In this document: positions 1 through 10,473 of the stretch, piece by piece
Layout of the letters: every line of letters starts with the position of its first letter
How positions within the stretch are numbered: position 1 is the first letter of the stretch
NCBI GenBank assembly: GCA_025765595.1
Contig: JAIVFH010000195.1
Span: 1-53,251 of the forward strand
DNA length: 53,251 nt
DNA from: Obelidium mucronatum
Lineage: Eukaryota > Chytridiomycota > Chytridiomycetes > Chytridiales > Chytriomycetaceae
Direction of reading: 5' to 3'
Translations under genes and position numbers: made by a program
The notes under the pieces: generated by a model
Database searches by the model: none
The model's input: the letters and a program-made list of their open reading frames with translations, nothing else
What the model was told of the DNA's origin: nothing

Positions 1-28
1 TTTTTTTGGTCTTGTCTCGGTTTATTAG

Positions 29-1589
29 CTTATCCCTCATCAACAGGTTTCGATATCTGGAACGAATAGGCGATGTACAATCCTTAGCACTTCTTTCGTG
101 TGTCTTGAGTGAGCCATTCGGCAACACATCCTATTTCGAAGAGGTTTTTGTCATCTTTTTTGCTATACAAAATTCAAGTAAATAATACTAACTCCTATTT
201 TTATTTTTTTTTTTAATATTATGGAATCATCACAAAAAAAAAAAGATGGACCCAGTCACACCAGACTCTACACAACCACCACCAGCACAACCACCCTCCT
301 CTCTCCCTTCCACATACCAATCCACCCAATCCTACTTCCCCCACCGCCGGTCCCACAAAACGCGCCAGCACACCAAACCAAGGCCTCTTTCTCAGCGGAC
401 CTTTAGACCTCTCCTCACGACCAACGATTCCAGTTCCTGCCGGTCAAATCAGTCTCCAACCGCCACCACGCCATTGCACGAAACGTATAGCGGTGGGAAA
501 CTCGTCGGTATGTCAGCGGCGGTGGCTTCAAATAACAATGGTGGTGCCACTACTACTTCTGCTACTACAACTGCTACTACAACTACTGGTTCCACCGCTA
601 GACCCATCAAAAACCCCGGAAAAACAAACAACCATAATGTATCCTCATTAGGCAGTCAACCCGTGATTGGAAGCTACATGAGTGAAAACGAGTCTGGGCA
701 TCCTGTATTCGGGGCAGCACCACCACCACAAGACGATGCTGGGCAAGACGGAGGAGGAGACATTGTATTAGGTGGTGGTAGCGGTGGTGGTGGTGGTGGT
801 GTACATGTGGTTCGACGGCATCAACAGGGAAAGAGGGATTCAGGATCTCCCTTTGATGGTAGTGGCGGTGGTGGTGCTGCTGCTGGGCGCAAATGGATGA
901 AATCTCCTATGCCGCAGAGACTTCTTTCTGGTGGAAGTGGTAGTGCTGCTGCTGCTGGTGGTGGTGGTATGGTAGGAGGTGGAGGTGGTGGAGTTTTAGA
1001 TGTCCGCGATTTCAACACGAGTGCTGAACATAGTGGTCGGAAATCCATGAAAATGGGGCTGTTCCCAGAACGGATGGAAAGCGGTGGCAGAGAAGGTGGT
1101 GGCGGCGGTGTGAAGGCGGCTGAAGAATCCCAAACGAGTGATTACTCTCTCGACCTTTTGAATCCATCTCGACGCAATGTTTTTGATGGATACAAAATCA
1201 AGTATGCCGAAATCCTGTTTGCGTGGCGGTTGTTGGAAAAGAGGGCTGAAATCTTGAAGTTTGTGTCTCCTGCTGTGGCGAGTAGTTTTTCCAAGGAATC
1301 CATGATTGGGACTGGTAGTGGTGGACAAGTTGAACTTGGGCTAATAGTAAGTGACCATGATGGTGGTGGTGGTGGTGGTGGTGCCGAAGTACGTTCGAAA
1401 CGAAACAGTAGTCTAGTTGTGTGTAGTGTTTGTCGGATGCCTTGCAGAAGTCTCTTGAGTTCTTGTATCAAATGCGGACATGGGGGTCATATTGATCATA
1501 TTCAGGCGTGGTTCCGACAACCCGATGGAGGAAAAAACACGACCAAAGAATGCGCTGTGGGTGATTGCGGATGCAAATGTGTATTATGA
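29..1589 (+). CDS. WDR59: WDR59/Sea3-like SEA (GATOR2) complex subunit, 3' part
   Basis: Only the C-terminal part is in the window, read as exons 29-143 and 246-1589 with a phase-0 intron 144-245; positions 1-28 look like the end of a further intron (acceptor TTATTAG). The first exon encodes a helical stretch containing ERIGDVQSLALLSCV. The last exon has a long Gly/Ala/Ser low-complexity insert, then YAEILFAWRLLEKRAEILKF and a C-terminal cysteine/histidine zinc module (CSVC, CIKCGHGGHIDHIQAWF, CGCKC) ending at the stop. This order matches WDR59/Sea3 proteins, whose upstream WD40 and RWD parts would lie outside the window. Family members regulate TORC1 on the vacuole or lysosome membrane. The ATG at 246 is internal, not the start. 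The glycine-rich insert is longer than I would expect for the family. WDR24 is the main alternative, but the helix before the zinc module fits WDR59 better. Confidence 0.8.
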
Positions 1590-1805
1590 ATTAATAAGTA
1601 ATAAAAAATGAATTTCTTAGAATGACTGGGCAATCTATTACAGTTACGTACACGTATAAGAGACACAAAAAAGAAAAAATGAGATAGGAAGAAGTAGTAC
1701 AAAAAAAACGAAAAAAATGATATCACATCCTTCAAAAGAACTGGGTAATCGACACCTCCACGCACCTCCAAACCCCTCTCGCCAAAAAGATTTTTTTTTT
1801 CTGGT

Positions 1806-3295
1806 TTAACGAGAAAGAATATTCATTGGGACCAGCCCTTGCTTTCCCGTATTCAAATTCCTCGCAACACCAAACCCGTTTGGCTTCACTTCCAACACAA
1901 CCAACCGATCCCCAACACGAACATGTTCCAAATCAGGACTTCCCGCAACACCATAGAACTCAAAAACGGCATGATATGCTGGAACAGCGGAATCCATAGT
2001 AACTGGTGGACCACCACCACCCATCATCTCTGCGAATGGATCAACGCCTTGTGTTTCTTGTTGATAATGATCAGCGCGGTGTGGAGACTGATGGCGAATC
2101 GGGCTTCGACTTTGTGACCTCGATTTCATGTGTGGGTTGTCGTTTGCACTGCTTCCCCGTCTCTCCCGTCTTGGATGACTCCTTCTGGAATGGCTATTGT
2201 ATTGTTGTTGCGTGAAACCAGCTGCTGCTGCTGCTGCTACCGGTTCAGGCGGAATCGGACTCCCCGTGTCATCAAATTGCTGGAATTCTCGTCGCTCTTT
2301 TGCGAAAACAGAAGGTTGTCCAGATCCACTCTTGTTGGATCCACCAGATGACCTCTCGCCCAATCGAGGACCACCCATAGAAGCATTATCACTTGGATCG
2401 TGTTTTGCAGGGTTCGCCAATGCACTGTTGTTGAACCATTGCCACATCCATTTCGTTTCTTCCTTTGATTTCCCACTAATTGTGTTTTTCATGGCTTCCT
2501 TGTCTTGCCGTTGGACACCCCACCAAATGACACCAATACTGACGAATCCCATCAGTGTTCCGAAAATCGTGCCCAATAGCTGGCCACAACTGACTAGGAA
2601 GAAACGGTTGAATTTGACTTGGCAATTGTAAATGTCTGGGATTACTGGTTCTGGGAGATGGCCCACGTCCAGTGCGGTTTTCAACTCGGGGTCTTGGCTG
2701 CAGCACTTGTCGACGGTGCCAGAGCAGTAATCAAACGCACTGATGAGGGACTCTGTGTGGTTGCCTTGGAATTCTCCGAATCCTATGAGTGAGAGAGAGA
2801 GTTAATACAGGACGCCGAAGGCGTTAATGTCTTTGGTGTGGTAAGGAAGGCGATCACGCCGAAGGCGTGAGGATGAGGAAACCGCCTTTGGCGGAAAGGC
2901 ATCGATGATAATCACGCCTTCGGCGTGAGGAATCCGCCTTCGGCGGAACGAAACGCCTTCGGCGTAGAGAAAAAAAAAACAAACATATAATTACCACAAA
3001 CCAAATGCTCCGACGAAGTATCCAACGCCATATCAATCTCAAACCCAGCACCACTAGCCACAACATCTTTAACACGATTACAATGATTCAAAACCTCACT
3101 ACTCGCTTGCTGTCTCCCCGTTTTCGTGGTTCCAACACACAAGTCGGGATCAGAAATGTAATCAAACATGGACTCGTAGAAAGCCATGCATGTGGTATTT
3201 GAGACACGTGGGTACACGATGCCGGCGGGGTTGCAATTGGCCACGACGTATTGGTTCTGCAGCATCTATATACGAGTAATCAAATAAATAAATAA

Positions 3296-3329
<34 letters not shown>

Positions 3330-3843
3330 AGCATACATAGTCGCAGTGGAATTGCTCAGCGTATCTGACGTAGGAAGCGTCCCAGGTCTGACAGCCGGCC
3401 ATGTCCAGCACAGTCCTGGGGCCAGCATGTGCGTACTTGTCGATCAGGTTGTCAAAGTCCTTGACAGTGGCGATGCTCCTGTCAGCGACGCCCGTCTGCT
3501 GCAGGATGGCCAGCGAGTAGGCGTTGAAGCGGAAGGCGGCGTACGACGGGCAGTTCGCCGAGCCCGCGAGCGAGACGCACTCGACCCGCTCCGCCGCCGC
3601 CGGCGACGCGGACGCCGACGCCGCCGCCGAGGCGCTGGACGTCGCCGTCGCCGTCGTCGTCGCGTTGCCGCCGCCGCTCGTCGACGCGCGCGCCGTCGCT
3701 GACAAAGTAGTGCTGAGCGTCGTCGCCGGCGGCAGCGGCGGCGGCGCGGTCGTCGTGCCCGCCGCGGCGTCCGTCGTCGCGGGAACATTCTGCGCCTGCG
3801 CCACGGCGGCGGCGAGGGCAGCAAGAAGCAGGCGAGACTCCAT
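1806..3843 (-). CDS. Signal-peptide, single-pass membrane protein with C-terminal SH3 domain
   Basis: Exons (minus) are 3337-3843, 2995-3265 and 1806-2782, giving 584 aa; introns are phase 0 and phase 1. The start at 3843 is chosen because it begins a clean signal peptide (MESRLLLAALAAAVAQAQ); a start at 3867 would add eight residues. An Ala/Ser/Thr-rich stalk (about 20-85) is followed by a cysteine-containing extracellular region (about 86-315) with N-glycosylation sequons, one transmembrane helix (about 320-346), a basic Ser/Arg-rich cytosolic linker, and an SH3 domain at 528-584 with ALYDY-like (AVFEFYG) and GLVPMNIL signatures. It probably couples the cell surface to cortical actin or signalling partners through proline-rich ligands. 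The first intron carries a long T-tract; the second contains six GC-rich hairpins. Exon 1 is markedly GC-rich. The family is common in zoosporic and filamentous fungi, but no specific function can be named. Confidence 0.8.
2812..2965. repeat. Six GC-rich palindromic hairpins inside an intron
   Basis: Within the 2783-2994 intron of the SH3 gene are six short inverted repeats of the form (A/C)CGCC-TTC-GGCG(G/T) or its complement: 2812-2824, 2855-2869, 2882-2894, 2913-2927, 2934-2946 and 2953-2965. Each has a 5-6 bp GC stem and a 3-nt loop (TTC, GAA or TTT). They are absent from the exons and recur at 5016-5073. Confidence 0.85.
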
Positions 3844-4701
3844 TTGCTGAAATTGAAACTGGAACAAATAAATTAATCACCATGACCAACCATCGCCCCT
3901 TTATTCGTGAAAATCAAATCATCCACTTTCTTGAAAAATAAATCAAACACACAAACAACACTAGAGTATGCGGCCTGTAGTACACAACACAACACAATAC
4001 AACAACGGTTAGAACAAGAATCACAAGGCTCACCGGCACTTGTCTCTCTCTCGGTCAGTCCGGTGCCCCGCGCGCCTCTCTCCTATATATAGTGCTGTGT
4101 TTCCCATAAGGTGTTAAAGTTGGTGTCCATCTAGTCCTTTCCTCCCATACAAGAAATCTCAGAAATCCGCCCAATTTCCATCCAGACGCATGCAAAAAAA
4201 ATCAACGAGAGAGAGAGAGAGACAAGAGAGTCCTTCCTCCAAAAAAAAACGAGACACAAGAGAGAGAGAGAGAGTCCTTCCTCCAACAAACTACTAACTG
4301 CAAAGTAAAGTGATCCTCCTCCTCCCCTTCTGAAAAAGAAAAATACAAATGTAGTGATGGTGAAATGAAAGGAAAAAACAAAAGTGACGACCTTTTGACC
4401 TGCGTCGCTTCCACAAGAAGGTTCCGAGTCACCATAGAAAAGAAAGAGCCCTCCTCCAATCCCAAGCTCAAACAACCCCCACAGAAAAGAAAGAGTCCTC
4501 CCTCCCAAAATATAAAATTCCGTAACAACAAAATGTCGCCCAGAAAAGACACACCCACACAGAGCAAGCGAGAGAGAGGCCAGCGGCAGAAGAGAGCACA
4601 GACGAATATCCCGGACCAGAGAGACAAATATGCACGACACTCCAAAAGCCGCACAACTTACCCAAAAAACAAAAGACAAGGCAAAGAAGAAAACCATCCA
4701 T
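3844..4701. other. Intergenic, 858 bp, GA-rich degenerate repeats
   Basis: This lies between the SH3 gene's start and the stop of the RRM/zinc-knuckle gene, both on the minus strand. It must hold the SH3 promoter (a TATATATA run at about 4083-4091, in minus orientation some 240 bp upstream of the ATG) and the 3' UTR of the RRM gene. A GAGAGA tract followed by AGTCCTTCCTCC occurs at 4207-4240 and again at 4261-4285, with weaker versions near 4438-4461 and 4486-4505. The long open frames here are low-complexity products of these repeats. Confidence 0.6.
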
Positions 4702-6112
4702 TCAATTTCTGTCGCCAGGAGGAGCATCGTAATTCAGCGAAGCAACTGGTGGGGAGCCAGCATTCCCTGGACCACCGCTTCCACGAGCAGGGCTTCCGCC
4801 GCGAGGACCGAAACCATCTCCTACAGGGCCCGAACTAGGTGGAGGACCGCCGCGGTAGTATGAGTCGCCTCTGTCATCGTATCGTGATGGGTAACCCCTG
4901 ACGGTGCAAATAAGTAACATTGCGTTGGATGTGGAGTTGTGTGTGTTTGTGGGGAGAGAGAAGTTGGATAATGGAAGCAGAAATTCTCACAGAGACGAGA
5001 TCCATTGACGAAGATTCCGCCTTCGGCGGAAGAATATTGCCTACGGCGAAAAGAATGAATCCGCCAAAGGCGGCTGTAAGCAAATGCAAAAAAAACTACC
5101 TTGGACCATCATCATAACCACCACGGTCACCACCACCACCTCTGTAATCCTGTGGAGGAGGACGTCTATCATCATAATAATCCGAAGGCCCACGTCTGTC
5201 ATAGTCATCATAACGGCGAGGAGGAGGACCGCCATAACGGTCATAACCACCACGGTCCGGAGAACGTCTGTAATCATCATAACCGCCACCACGACGAGGA
5301 GGAGGACCGCCACGGTAGTAAGGGTCTCTTCTGTCATAACTGTGGGGGGGAAGTCCTTTTGAGTTGAATGCAGACAAAAAACGCACGCCACGCATCCAAA
5401 AACAAAACACAACACACACCCTCTGTCATACCCGCCTCTGTCGTAACCTCTGTCGTATCCTCCAGGAGATCTCGAACGGCCTCTGCCGCCTCCTCTACCG
5501 CCACCACCGCCTTCGCCACTGCACAAGATGTGGCTTTTTAGCAAAAAACATCCTTCCACCAAAACAAACAAAAGAAAAGACACACCGACAGAATCGTGCC
5601 AAGTGGCCTGGCTGACCGCACTTGAAGCACTTTCCGCTGCGGACGTCGAGGCCCTGTTCGCGGTTGTCTGGACACTCTCTGTGTGTGTGTTAGAAGAGCG
5701 ACTGCGCACTTTTTTTGAAGCGCCACGCACCTCGCCCAGTGGCCCGTGTTGCCGCAGATGAAGCAGGTTGAAGTAGACGAGTTAGCGGATCTGTGCCAGC
5801 GCGTCAGTAGAAGCACACAGACAAACACAACGACACCCACCGCCGCGACCACTCGACCGAGATGCGCTCGCCCTCGAACGGAAAGTTGTTCAGGGCGGCA
5901 ATTGCGTCTTCGGCGTCGCGCGCGTCTTCGTACTCGACAAAGGCGAAGCCGCCCTGCTTGACGTCCAGCGACACGACGCGGCCGTACTTGCCGAAGAGGT
6001 CGTCGAGGTCGCGCTTGTCGGCGTTGCGCGGCAGCCGCCCGACGTACAGCTTGGCGGTGGGCGGCGCGTCGCCGGCGGCGTTGTTGTTGGTGGGCGGGGG
6101 GGCGTCGGCCAT
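4702..6112 (-). CDS. SR-type RNA-binding protein: RRM, two CCHC zinc knuckles, RGG/Tyr-Asp-Arg tail
   Basis: There are six exons (minus): 5841-6112, 5731-5790, 5586-5678, 5420-5518, 5100-5339 and 4702-4897, total 319 aa; every junction restores the frame (all introns phase 2). The RRM spans about 21-91, with RNP2 LYVGRL at 22-27 and RNP1 GGFAFVEY at 54-61. Two CCHC knuckles follow: C100-x2-C-x4-H-x4-C113 and C128-x2-C-x4-H-x4-C141. The rest is Gly/Arg/Tyr/Asp-rich with RSRSP, YDRGGYDR and PPPRR motifs. It is probably a nuclear pre-mRNA splicing or mRNP factor. One RRM plus two knuckles is the layout of plant RS2Z proteins. Intron 5 (4898-5099) contains GC hairpins like those of the neighbouring SH3 gene. 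The start lies only 63 bp from the stop of the LIM gene. Confidence 0.85.
5016..5073. repeat. Three GC-rich hairpins inside an intron
   Basis: In intron 5 of the RRM gene are TCCGCCTTCGGCGGA (5016-5030), a shorter GCC-TAC-GGC hairpin (5039-5047) and CCGCCAAAGGCGG (5061-5073). They have the same design as the six copies in the SH3 gene's intron: a 3-nt loop and GC stem. Confidence 0.85.
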
Positions 6113-6175
6113 TTCTTTTTTTTTTGTTTTTTTGTTTTTACTCTTTTACAATTAACAGACAATTAAACTATTCGT

Positions 6176-6538
6176 CTATCGCTTGCACTCGCTGCACACC
6201 GCAAACCCACGTCGCACTGTAAAGCGGCTGGTTGCCTCCAGCAGCTTGCCACACCCGCCGCACATAAAGTGCTCAGCATGCCACGTCTGCCCATCCACCG
6301 CCTGCAACACTTGTCCTTCAGGAATCACAGTGCTGCAGTAACTACAGATACTGGCCGCTCGCTGTTTCGGGTCCACAGACCGCATTTGCTGAGGTGGCTT
6401 GGATTGGGGAGACGATCGCTGTGAAGGGGTCGTCACATCAAGCTCCTTCAACAGCGAATCTGTTCATCTTTGCATTGTGAATAAAAACAACAACATATAC
6501 GTTCGACAACATAAGAAACACAAACCAAGCGACTCCAT
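6176..6538 (-). CDS. Mini-paxillin-like protein: N-terminal LD motif plus one LIM domain
   Basis: Two exons (minus), 6526-6538 and 6176-6459, separated by a 66-bp phase-1 intron (GTTTGT...ACAG), give 98 aa. The N-terminus reads MESLDSLLKELD; residues 4-11 fit the LDxLLxxL consensus of paxillin LD motifs. After a Ser/Pro/Gln linker comes a single LIM domain with ligands C43, C46, H65, H68, C71, C74, C93 and C96, ending at the stop. The first exon encodes only four complete codons; it is preferred over an alternative exon at 6587-6608 because it creates the LD motif and has a normal intron length. Paxillin family members scaffold adhesion and cytokinesis proteins, so a cortical actin role is plausible. 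The 3' end is 63 bp from the RRM gene's start. Confidence 0.75.
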
Positions 6539-6591
6539 TATTACAAATTTTGGGTTGGGAATTTTTTTGTTTTTGAACGTTGCCACCGTCA
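6539..6591. promoter_or_regulatory. 53-bp divergent gap between LIM and BTB genes
   Basis: The LIM start (6538, minus) and BTB start (6592, plus) face away from each other with only 53 bp between them. All promoter elements must be shared, or lie inside the other gene. No TATA box is visible in the gap. Confidence 0.5.
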
Positions 6592-7577
6592 ATGACTTCA
6601 TCAACCATCGGAACAGCAGGAAAGGATCTGCTGATTAGATCAAACAATCATACATTCAGTGCGCACTGGTAAACTCTTGAAGACTTGGCTTTTAAAGTGT
6701 TTCCGGGCCTCTTACTAATTCCAATCAAAACAGCGCCATTCTTGCAGCCCACAGCCCTCGATTCAACACCCTCCTATTCTCTCTACCAGACCTACCAACA
6801 CCTGACACACCTTTCAATCTCATTCTTCCTCCACAGATCCCAACCTCCGCCATCCCCCCATTCCTTTCATCAATCTATACCAACAACAACAACACTACAA
6901 CCACCCTTCTCTCCCACCACGCCCCACCAACTCTCCTCGGACTCTACACTCTCTACCACCACCTCTCCATCGCCCACCCATCCCTCCCTTCAATCCTCCC
7001 ACTCCTCCACACCAAATTAGTCCAAGACCACACCTTGTCAGACATCCAAGAATCCATCCTGAATATCCAAACCCTGGCGCTTGCGGCGAATCTCTTCCCT
7101 AGTAGTCGTAACGTGGTTGTTTCAGAGCTCTGTCAAACACTTGTCAGCGTTGTCCATGAACGAAACTTGACTCGTTTGATTTCAGTTCAAGACTCACTGT
7201 TTTTGGAATCAGGCGGCGGCGGCTTGGATATCAATGCGAGTTCCGAAAATCCAGACTCGGCGGCGACGGCGCCGGTGGCGCAAGTGGAAATGAAGGGGAA
7301 CTCCGAGGCTATTAGTACAAGGGAGATTGTGAAACCTTTGCCAAGAGCCGTTCGTCATGTCTTGGCAACAGTCCAATTCAAAGGGTTTTACCCTTCCCCA
7401 ACGACGACAGCACTCGAAAATGGAAACTCTCGTTGTGGAATGGATACGGAATTGATGGACGATGGCGGCGTTTCTTTGGCACTGGGGAAACGATTACTTC
7501 ACCACGATCATGATGAGATGATCATTGCTGCTACCGAACACGATTCAAAGCGGACAATGATTTCAAGTAAATACTAG
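6592..7577 (+). CDS. BTB/POZ-domain protein
   Basis: Exons are 6592-6668 and 6734-7577, with a 65-bp intron that has a good branch site (TACTAAT at 6713-6719); 306 aa. Splicing joins TFSAH to CAILAAHSPRFNTLLFS, which recreates the classic BTB core (F-x-A-H-x-AILAA-x-SP-x-F). The BTB fold spans about 10-95 and includes a later FLSSIYTNN segment. The rest is helical (about 100-185), then an acidic/Gly-rich and basic tail with no recognisable second domain. BTB proteins commonly act as dimerisation modules or CUL3 substrate adaptors; nothing here distinguishes those roles. The poly-Asn/Thr loop near residue 80 is an insertion relative to typical BTB domains. The apparent start after the intron is not real; the frame upstream is closed by a stop within the intron. 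Confidence 0.75.
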
Positions 7578-7776
7578 AAAAAGAACCAAGGAACAGAAAC
7601 GTGAAATATTTTATAAAATTATGAAGGGGGGGATGATGACGACGATGATGAATTCTTTTTTTTTATTCGCAATTTCTATAAAAGGACAATTTATGCAACC
7701 AATTCTCTCTCACTCTTTTTGTCTCAACTCTAAATCAAACTTGGCCCCCAAAATCATGAAAAGAAAACAATTGATT

Positions 7777-10103
7777 TTAAGCAGAAGCCGCTACCACAGA
7801 CGACGACGCGTTATCCTCTCCAACAGGCACAACAGCCGCAACCCCATCAGCACCCTTCGCAACCGGTGGCGTCGAAACTCTATAAAACGACCGTCTCACA
7901 AAAGACGCAGCCGTTGCCGTGAAAGTCGCTGGTGCAGCTGGCGCAGCAGCGCTCAAATTCACAGGAGAAGGAGGTGCTCCAGAGACAGATTCTTCCACCT
8001 GCTCAAACACTTGGTCTTCGCTCTTTGATAGTGGAGATGTACCTGAAGTTGGAGATGTGGGAGCCGGGGATTCGCGGTGGAATGACCGCCTCACGAAACG
8101 TGCCGCAGCGCCGACAACGGCTTTCGCTGATCCAGCTGTAGTATTTGTAGGTGTAGTAGGAGTAGTGGCGGTTGTAGCGTCAGTAGAAGAAGAAGAATCC
8201 GTGTTTGGAAGAGCTGGGACTTCAGGAGCGCCTTCTGTGGCTGGAGAGCTTGGTGGGGTATTGTAGAAGGATTTTCGAACAAAACGGAGAGCCGCAGAAA
8301 CAGTAGAAGCGGCAGCACTGACGGTGGATGTGGCAGTATTGATAATGAGAGCTGACGTTGTGGATGGAGTTGGGGTTGTTGGTGGTTTAGGTGATTCACT
8401 AGCTTCCACTGCACTAGATAGTCGGCCTTCAGTTAATTCGGAGGAGATATATTCCGCGGTGTTATCTTTTGCAACTGCAGCGTCTTTCTCGATGGCTTCC
8501 GCACTGGTACCGGCATCGGCCTTGATTTCAGTCGCATTTGCAGCAACAACAGCAGCGACGACAGGTTCCTTGATAGCAGCGTCAACAGCATCAACAGTCA
8601 CATCTTTTGAAGCGATAACATCTGCAACAGGAGTAACAGCAGCTTCATTGTCACCGACAACAACTGCGACTTCATCTTCAACGCGTGGCTCAACATGGTG
8701 AGAAAGAACCTTGCTAGCGTCGACCGCCACGACTTCCTTCAACACGGCAGACAGACGTTTGGCAGTCTCGACCTTGGCAGCAGCTTTCGCTTCAAGTTCA
8801 GGTTCGATCGCCTTCACCTCTTGCAACACGGCAGCAAGCTTGTGTTGAGTTTCCGCTTTGGCGGCAGCCTTTTCTTCCAAGACTGGTTCGATGGACTTCA
8901 CTTCCTTCAAGACTGCAGAGAGACGCTTGGCAGTTTCAACCTCTACTTTATCAAGCTCCTCCACCACAGCAACATCATCGACAACGCGTGTTTCCACGTG
9001 ATGCGTCAACACTTCTGTAGGGTCAACACTCACAACTTCCTTCAACACCGCAGACAACCTTTTGGCGGTCTCAGCCTTGGCAGCCTGCTTTTCCTCCAGA
9101 ACCGGTTCAATCGCCTTGACTTCTTGCAACACAGCAGCAAGCTTGTGTTGAGTTTCAGCTTTAGCGGCAGCCTTTTCTTCCAACACCGGCTCAATTGCTT
9201 TCACCTCCTTCAACACCGCCGACAAGCGTTTAGCAGTTTCAACCTCAACCTTATCAAGCTCCTCCACAACAGCCACGTCACCAACAACACGTGTTTCCAC
9301 GTGATGTGTCAACACCTCGGATGCATCAATAGAGACAACTTCCTTCAACACTGCAGAAAGTCGCTTCGCAGTTTCAGCCTTGGCAGCCTGCTTTTCCTCC
9401 AGAACCGGTTCAATCGCCTTCACTTCTTGCAGCACGGCGGCAAGCTTGTGTTGAGTTTCCGCCTTGGCAGCAGCCTTCTCCTCCAACACAGGTTCAATAG
9501 CCTTCACTTCCTTCAACACCGCTGACAACCGCTTAGCAGTTTCAACCTCCACTTTATCAAGCTCCTCCACAACAGCAACGTCACCAACAACGCGTGTTTC
9601 CACATGATGCGTCAACACCGCCGCAGGATCAACACTCACAACTTCCTTCAACACGGCAGACAACCGCTTAGCAGTCTCCGCTTTCGCAGCCTGTTTCTCT
9701 TCTAGAACAGGTTCAATCGCTTTCACTTGTTGCAATACGGCGGCTAGTTTTTCTTTGGTTTCGGCTTTGGCCGCCGCTTTTTCTTCTAGCTCGGGTTCAA
9801 TCGCTTGTACTTGCTTCAAGACTGCGGAGAGCCGTTTCGCGGTTTCGAGTTGGATGGAATCGGTGGCGATGGCGGTGGTGTCGTGTTCTGTTGACGCCGG
9901 GAGGGTTTAAGTATGCATATTCCACCCGATTTTTTGAAAGACAATAAGTTGAAAACTTAACCTTCGATAGCGGGAGCAGAAATTACAGAGGCTTCATTGT
10001 ATGATTCAATTTCGGGCTGAAGTGGCTTTGTTGGGATAGCCGCGCTGCTGCTGGTTTCTACTGATTCCGTAATTGCGGCGGTTGAATCTTCTGTAAGGCT
10101 CAT
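7777..10103 (-). CDS. Coiled-coil protein of 28-residue Ala/Glu/Lys repeats with C-terminal FVR(R/K)SF motifs
   Basis: Exons (minus) 9962-10103 and 7777-9887 are joined by a 74-bp phase-1 intron; 750 aa. The start ATG at 10103 begins MSLTEDSTAAITESVE. Residues about 55-410 are tandem 28-aa units such as ETQHKLAAVLQEVKAIEP followed by VLEEKQAAKA; 28 is four heptads, so a long coiled coil is expected. These are grouped into a 101-aa (303-bp) higher-order unit that also contains VLTHHVETRV and VAVVEELDKVEV. The C-terminal third is Ala/Thr/Ser-rich and holds three spaced copies of a basic-aromatic motif (RFVRKSFY, RFVRRSFH, SFVRRSFY), each followed by Ser/Pro. I recognise no family; a structural or membrane-associated scaffold is only a guess. 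The antisense strand also stays open across the repeats. Confidence 0.75.
8710..9640 (-). repeat. Three tandem 303-bp coding repeats
   Basis: The 101-aa unit recurs about three times at nucleotide level with high similarity (compare the stretches around 8727, 9030 and 9333, which all read CACGACTTCCTTCAACAC or close variants). Sequence identity is highest between the central copies, suggesting recent duplication or gene conversion. Boundaries are approximate. Confidence 0.7.
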
Positions 10104-10473
10104 GATCAATTATGAATGCGGATATGGGAGGGAGTGGTTGTTTTTTTTTGGAGGATGCTTTTTTTTCCCTCTGTATTTTAGAACACGCTCCCTTGTTGGT
10201 GGTTTATAAACTGGCACGCTGATCATTGTAATCTCTTGAGCGGTTTGTTAATTTCCAAGATTTCTCCCAATTTATGGAACAGCCCATAAATATTATTTTA
10301 AGTACCGAAATGTGGTTTAAGCGGAAGCAGCTGTGACAGATGTTATCTAGGTTGCAGGAAAAAGAGAGGCGAAAAGAGCTATGACCATTTGTTTTTTTTG
10401 AATCAAAACAAAAAAAAAGACAATGAAAAAAAAAAACACACAATCAACAAAGATACATAAGTAGGGACATAGA
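10104..10473. other. Intergenic, 370 bp
   Basis: This contains the 5' flank of the coiled-coil gene, with a TTTATAAA element at 10203-10210 about 100 bp upstream of its ATG in the minus sense, and the 3' UTR of the first SKP1 gene. Otherwise it is A/T-rich with poly-A/T runs; nothing else seen. Confidence 0.5.

Noticed and set aside
3346..3850. Arg-rich and Ala/Val-rich ORFs on both strands
   Set aside because: Alternative frames of the GC-rich SH3-gene exon 1, which has a clear signal peptide in its own frame.
4131..4727. 198-aa minus ORF rich in Phe, Ser and Leu
   Set aside because: Product of GA/TC-rich degenerate repeats and T-runs between genes; no family features.
2812..5073. GC hairpins as a CRISPR-like array
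   Set aside because: Copies are short palindromes with irregular spacing, lie within spliced introns of a eukaryote, and have no unique spacers of constant length.
6587..6608. Alternative first exon for the LIM gene (MVDEVID)
   Set aside because: It would overlap the BTB start codon. The exon at 6526-6538 gives a normal 66-bp intron and an exact LD motif.
6669..6697. 29-bp intron in the BTB gene ending at TTTTAAAG
   Set aside because: Too short, and it lacks a branch site. The 65-bp version with TACTAAT restores the BTB core.
8695..9525. 276-aa + strand ORF rich in Phe, Leu, Gln and His
   Set aside because: Antisense shadow of the coiled-coil repeats.
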